Notes under the pieces: generated by a model
Seen by the model: only the letters and a program-made list of their open reading frames with translations
What the model was told of the DNA's origin: nothing
Databases searched by the model: none
Position numbers and translations under genes: made by a program
Source: an uncultured bacterium
Lineage (GTDB): Bacteria > Bacteroidota > Bacteroidia > Bacteroidales > Bacteroidaceae
DNA: 64,000 bases
NCBI GenBank assembly: GCA_905215345.1
Contig: CAJMPR010000004.1
Location: 62,001-126,000, forward strand
Reading direction: 5' to 3'
In this document: one piece after another, positions 61,167-64,000 of the stretch
Layout of the letters: the number at the start of each line of letters is the position of its first letter
Position numbering within the stretch: the stretch's first letter is position 1

Positions 61167-62381
61167 TTATAGATAGGGAATTATAGTAATGTAAATACCG
61201 GTAATGATAGCCGAAGTGATTACTCCTGAAATATTGGCTCCTAAAGCGTCCCCCAGAATAAATGAATTGGGATTGTCTTTCGTCACTATCTTCTGTGCAA
61301 CCTTGGCCGTAGTAGGTACGCAACTTACAGCCGCAATACCGATTACCGGATTATAATTGCCTTTCTTGATGAAATACATGATATAACCTCCCATGATACC
61401 TCCGATACCCGAAAGTAACAATGCGCATACACCCAATACCAACAACTTCAGAATCTTCGGATCGAGCAATAGATGTGCGTCGCAGAGTACACCCAGCAAA
61501 AGACCGAGCATGAAAGTAGAACCATACAGCAACGGGCCGCTTACGAAATCATAGATATGCTTCATTCCGGACTCGCGTACGGCTACTCCAAGGAACAGTG
61601 AAAAGAATAGCGGTGAGGCAACCGGGAACAGGAAACACAGTACGGCGCACAAAATAGCCGAGAAAGCCAGTTTTACTTTTGCATCGTAATTCTTCGGTGC
61701 TTTCTTCTGAACCATCTTGATGGCACGCAGCTTTTTTGGTACCAATAACTTGACCAAGTAAGGATAACCGCCGTAAGTCAATCCCAGGTATAGATAGGCT
61801 ACTACCGTAATGGGGACGAATAGGTGTTTGGCAAGTGCCAGAGAGGTGAAAAGTACCATCGGTCCGTCGGCTCCTCCCACCATGGCAACAGAAGCGCTTT
61901 CTTTCAGTGTCAGTCCGAAAGCAGAAGCGATAGGCACTGTCAGGAAAGTACCCAGTTCGGCACACAAAGCAAGGAAGATGCTGGCGTATGGTTTTTGTAA
62001 CAAGAAACCCACATCGAGTAACGTCCCGATGCCCATAAAGACGAAACAGGCTATCAACCCGTTACTGAAGGTCAGCGTATATACGGGTTGCAAAAAGTCT
62101 ATCTGCATGGTATTCATTAACTCATCCGTATCCGAAAGCATCGGGTCCAGAAAAAGGTTACCCAGTGTTCCGTCGGGCATGATGAGGGTACCGCAGTTGA
62201 TGGCAACCATACCAAGTCCCATAGGAATCATTACCATAGGCTCAAGAACTCCTTTCCATCCCAGGTAGATAAGTAAAAGTCCTAATGCCACTAAAAACAT
62301 ACGGGCTGAGGCAAGTAACCAGCCGCTTTCTATCATTGTTCCGAATCCTTGAAACAAACTTGCAAAGTCTATATTTTCCAT
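61167..62381 (-). CDS. Sodium-translocating decarboxylase beta subunit (OadB/MmdB family)
   Basis: A 404-residue membrane protein with about nine to eleven TM helices. It carries the family regions GVGTLL-type (MGIGTLLDVGFLLQKPY), SVAMVGGADGPMVLFTS and, near the C-terminus, SCVPTTAKVAQK with NPNSFILGDALGANISGVITS. In oxaloacetate or methylmalonyl-CoA decarboxylases this subunit splits carboxybiotin and pumps Na+ out. The gamma-like gene lies 7 bases upstream. No carboxyltransferase (alpha) or biotin-carrier gene is in the window, so the partner must be encoded elsewhere. Confidence 0.92.
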   Translation of the reverse strand: MENIDFASLFQGFGTMIESGWLLASARMFLVALGLLLIYLGWKGVLEPMVMIPMGLGMVAINCGTLIMPDGTLGNLFLDPMLSDTDELMNTMQIDFLQPVYTLTFSNGLIACFVFMGIGTLLDVGFLLQKPYASIFLALCAELGTFLTVPIASAFGLTLKESASVAMVGGADGPMVLFTSLALAKHLFVPITVVAYLYLGLTYGGYPYLVKLLVPKKLRAIKMVQKKAPKNYDAKVKLAFSAILCAVLCFLFPVASPLFFSLFLGVAVRESGMKHIYDFVSGPLLYGSTFMLGLLLGVLCDAHLLLDPKILKLLVLGVCALLLSGIGGIMGGYIMYFIKKGNYNPVIGIAAVSCVPTTAKVAQKIVTKDNPNSFILGDALGANISGVITSAIITGIYITIIPYL

Positions 62382-62388
62382 AATCTAA

Positions 62389-62826
62389 TTATTTTGCGTT
62401 GTCAGCTGATTTGTTTGAACGTAATTTCTTTCGCTCGTTGTGAACTTCTTCTTCTTTCTGCAAATACACGGCATGTGTATCGTCTGAATAATAATAATCG
62501 AAGAGGCTGGCATTCGGGATACCCGGGCTTACGCCATGATAATACCCGCAATAATCTCCCGGGTTGCGGTTGATACCCCGGCTGAAGTCTTCACGCTTAT
62601 CACTGTGATGTCCTTCTTCGGGAAAGTTTTCGTGAAACATAACGAGTTCCACCTTCTGGCGTATTTTCTTGAAACGCCGCAGGCGGAGCAGTTCTTTCTG
62701 GTGCGAACTGTGAAACTCTAAAGAGTCGGCGGCAAGGGCAATCATCTTGATAATGAAAGCCACAAAGAAACCGATGGCGAACGTAAGCCCCATCATTTCG
62801 AGGGTTGCTAATAATAAACTGAGCAT
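62389..62826 (-). CDS. OadG-like gamma subunit of the decarboxylase
   Basis: A 145-residue protein with a single N-terminal TM helix (MLSLLLATLEMMGLTFAIGF region), followed by a charged, helical cytoplasmic tail with many Lys/Arg (LLRLRRFKKIRQK) and a Tyr/Asp-rich middle. The layout fits OadG-type subunits, which stabilise the membrane complex, although the tail is longer than usual and lacks a recognisable Zn site. The call rests mainly on position, 7 bases before the beta subunit gene. Confidence 0.65.
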   Translation of the reverse strand: MLSLLLATLEMMGLTFAIGFFVAFIIKMIALAADSLEFHSSHQKELLRLRRFKKIRQKVELVMFHENFPEEGHHSDKREDFSRGINRNPGDYCGYYHGVSPGIPNASLFDYYYSDDTHAVYLQKEEEVHNERKKLRSNKSADNAK

Positions 62827-62926
62827 AATTATAGTGTTAAAGAGTTATTGTTACAAACAATAGTGTAGTGAAAGATAGGCAGGAAGCATATCTTTGATGA
62901 TGATTCGACAATAAGTTACTTTAAGG

Positions 62927-63364
62927 TCAAATCAGGATATGGGCTAATGCGTAGATATAATATCCGTAGGAATAACGGATAGCGTTAGGAGTGAAAGACT
63001 GGGTAGAATTGAATAGAACAGACAACTGGCCGGCAAGCGAATGTTGTAGTTGTCCCGCCGGCAGATGCAGTTTTATTTTAAGTAATTTAGAGGAAGCATT
63101 GTTATGCGTGTACGAGCTGGTCGGACAAAGCGCATTATTGATTCTGCTGTCGCTTTTTCCATCATTGAAGTGTGAATGGAGGGGAATAGGAGATGTATAT
63201 TCCGTTGAAGCAGAAAATGAACAGTCTGAATTGATATAGGCGTTTACTACTCCTGTCTGACTCCCGGCATAAGCCCGTAAGTCCGACTGTTCTTCGTGGG
63301 AAACGGTAATTAAACCTACACAAAGGAAGAACAATAGCAATATGCCAAACAGATGTTTCATCAT
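62927..63364 (-). CDS. Small exported protein of unknown function
   Basis: A 145-residue protein. The tandem ATGs at 63361-63364 open a signal peptide (MMKHLFGILLLFFLCVGLI). The mature part is Ser/Asn/His-rich with two cysteines (NSDCSFSAS and NALCPTSSY) and ends in an aromatic/hydrophobic stretch (YSYGYYIYALAHILI). I recognise no family. It lies between the decarboxylase genes and the LytTR regulator on the same strand; whether it is expressed with either is unknown. Confidence 0.5.
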   Translation of the reverse strand: MMKHLFGILLLFFLCVGLITVSHEEQSDLRAYAGSQTGVVNAYINSDCSFSASTEYTSPIPLHSHFNDGKSDSRINNALCPTSSYTHNNASSKLLKIKLHLPAGQLQHSLAGQLSVLFNSTQSFTPNAIRYSYGYYIYALAHILI

Positions 63365-63456
63365 AGCGTACAAAGTAACAATTGACTTTGCATAAAGTTA
63401 CATTTTCGCGCTATAATTTAGTAATTATTATATCTTGCTTGACAGGGCCAAGAAGT

Positions 63457-64000
63457 TTATATTCCTAATCGTTCTTTCAATAAGCGATAGCCGCTGAGAC
63501 TTACCCTTAGTTTGACGCCGTTTTTTAATAACAACTGGTAGGTTTCTTTACCGAATAATTCTACCCGGGATATCTGTGTTACATTAACAATAGTGGAACG
63601 GTGGATACGTACAAAGTTATTGGCAGGTAAATGTGTCTCCAAATACTTCATCGTCTGTTCCTTGATATATTCTCCAGATGGAGTTACCAAAGTGGTGTAG
63701 TCTCCACAAGCCTGGATATACAACAGTTCCTCCACTTTGATGATATGGATTCGTGAACCGTCCTTTACCGTGATACGGTCCATACGTTCTTCTTCGGGTG
63801 GAGTGGTGGTCTTTTCTTCTTCAGCGACGATGAACTCTGTTTCTTGTGCTGAGGCGTCTTCTGCAATCTGTAGGTGATACCACAATATGACAGCTATCCA
63901 GGCCGGTATGCCGAATAGAAGCCGGAAAGGTATGGTCGGTACAAAAGGGATGTAGGATATACCTATAATCTTTACCATGATATCACATACCATAAAACTC
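63457..64000 (-). CDS. LytTR-family regulator with membrane N-terminus (runs off the right edge)
   Basis: The visible 180 residues contain the last hydrophobic segments of a membrane domain (FRLLFGIPAWIAVILWYHL), an acidic linker (TEFIVAEEEKTTTPPEEERMD) and a complete LytTR DNA-binding domain (IIKVEELLYIQACGDYTTL, FVRIHRSTIVNVTQISRVE, LRVSLSGYRLLKERLG). The reading frame is open to the window edge, so the ATG at 63993 is probably not the real start. Such proteins are membrane-bound transcription regulators without a receiver domain. Confidence 0.85.
   Translation of the reverse strand, partial: SFMVCDIMVKIIGISYIPFVPTIPFRLLFGIPAWIAVILWYHLQIAEDASAQETEFIVAEEEKTTTPPEEERMDRITVKDGSRIHIIKVEELLYIQACGDYTTLVTPSGEYIKEQTMKYLETHLPANNFVRIHRSTIVNVTQISRVELFGKETYQLLLKNGVKLRVSLSGYRLLKERLGI

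Overview
The window is a continuous piece of a Bacteroides-type chromosome (Bacteroidales). The evidence is a SusC/SusD pair with a hybrid two-component sensor, fimbrillin-family lipoproteins, many promoters of the Bacteroides -33 TTTG / -7 TAnnTTTG type, a Bacteroidetes-style fumarate reductase operon, and lipoproteins with acidic residues straight after the lipobox cysteine. I cannot name the species. No tRNA, rRNA, insertion sequence, prophage or CRISPR array was seen. Several apparent long ORF starts lie inside promoter elements, so I moved those starts downstream. || Layout. 1-9.3 kb is mostly housekeeping: RNase R (cut by the left edge), a zinc-type CDF transporter, a translationally coupled epimerase-like/PAP2 pair that may act on lipids, DusB, a DUF2059 protein, a U32 peptidase-family protein, a hotdog thioesterase, DprA and a small membrane protein. 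9.3-14.8 kb is accessory: a putative small RNA with complete promoter and terminator, a large palindrome, a fimbrial operon (DUF3575/OmpA-like, DUF5119, fimbrillin), a divergent AraC-family regulator, a regular array of four palindromic sites, and a small frameshifted gene. 14.9-24.3 kb holds the fumarate reductase operon preceded by a paralogue of the first AraC regulator, a PAP2 phosphatase, and parE-coaD-S41 protease. || 24.3-50.2 kb is the main accessory block, a pectin utilisation locus. Nine co-directional genes (24761-42752) encode an Mfa2/FimB-like lipoprotein, three beta-helix lipoproteins, a PL1-type pectate lyase, SusC, SusD, a CE8-type pectinesterase and a GH28 polygalacturonase. 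A PA14-containing GH3 enzyme and a hybrid two-component system (HTCS) lie convergent to it. The likely flow is: surface lyase and esterase attack homogalacturonan, SusCD imports oligosaccharides, and GH28/GH3 trim them under HTCS control. The unusual point is that two of the lipoproteins begin with a fimbrillin-like domain and end in a pectin-type beta-helix or esterase domain, as if fimbrial subunits had been turned into pectin tools. || 50.3-64 kb returns to general functions: a GNAT-like protein, a Ca2+/Na+ antiporter, an MscS channel, a TonB receptor with a metallophosphoesterase, a THUMP-like methyltransferase, a VanX-type dipeptidase, orphan beta and gamma-like subunits of a sodium-pumping decarboxylase, a small exported protein, and a membrane LytTR regulator cut by the right edge. 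|| Main non-coding signals: the 14133-14216 site array, the putative sRNA at 9376-9440, the nested dyad at 24470-24508 upstream of the pectin operon, the 22-bp tandem repeats at 58676-58789, and a dyad over the promoter of the VanX-like gene.
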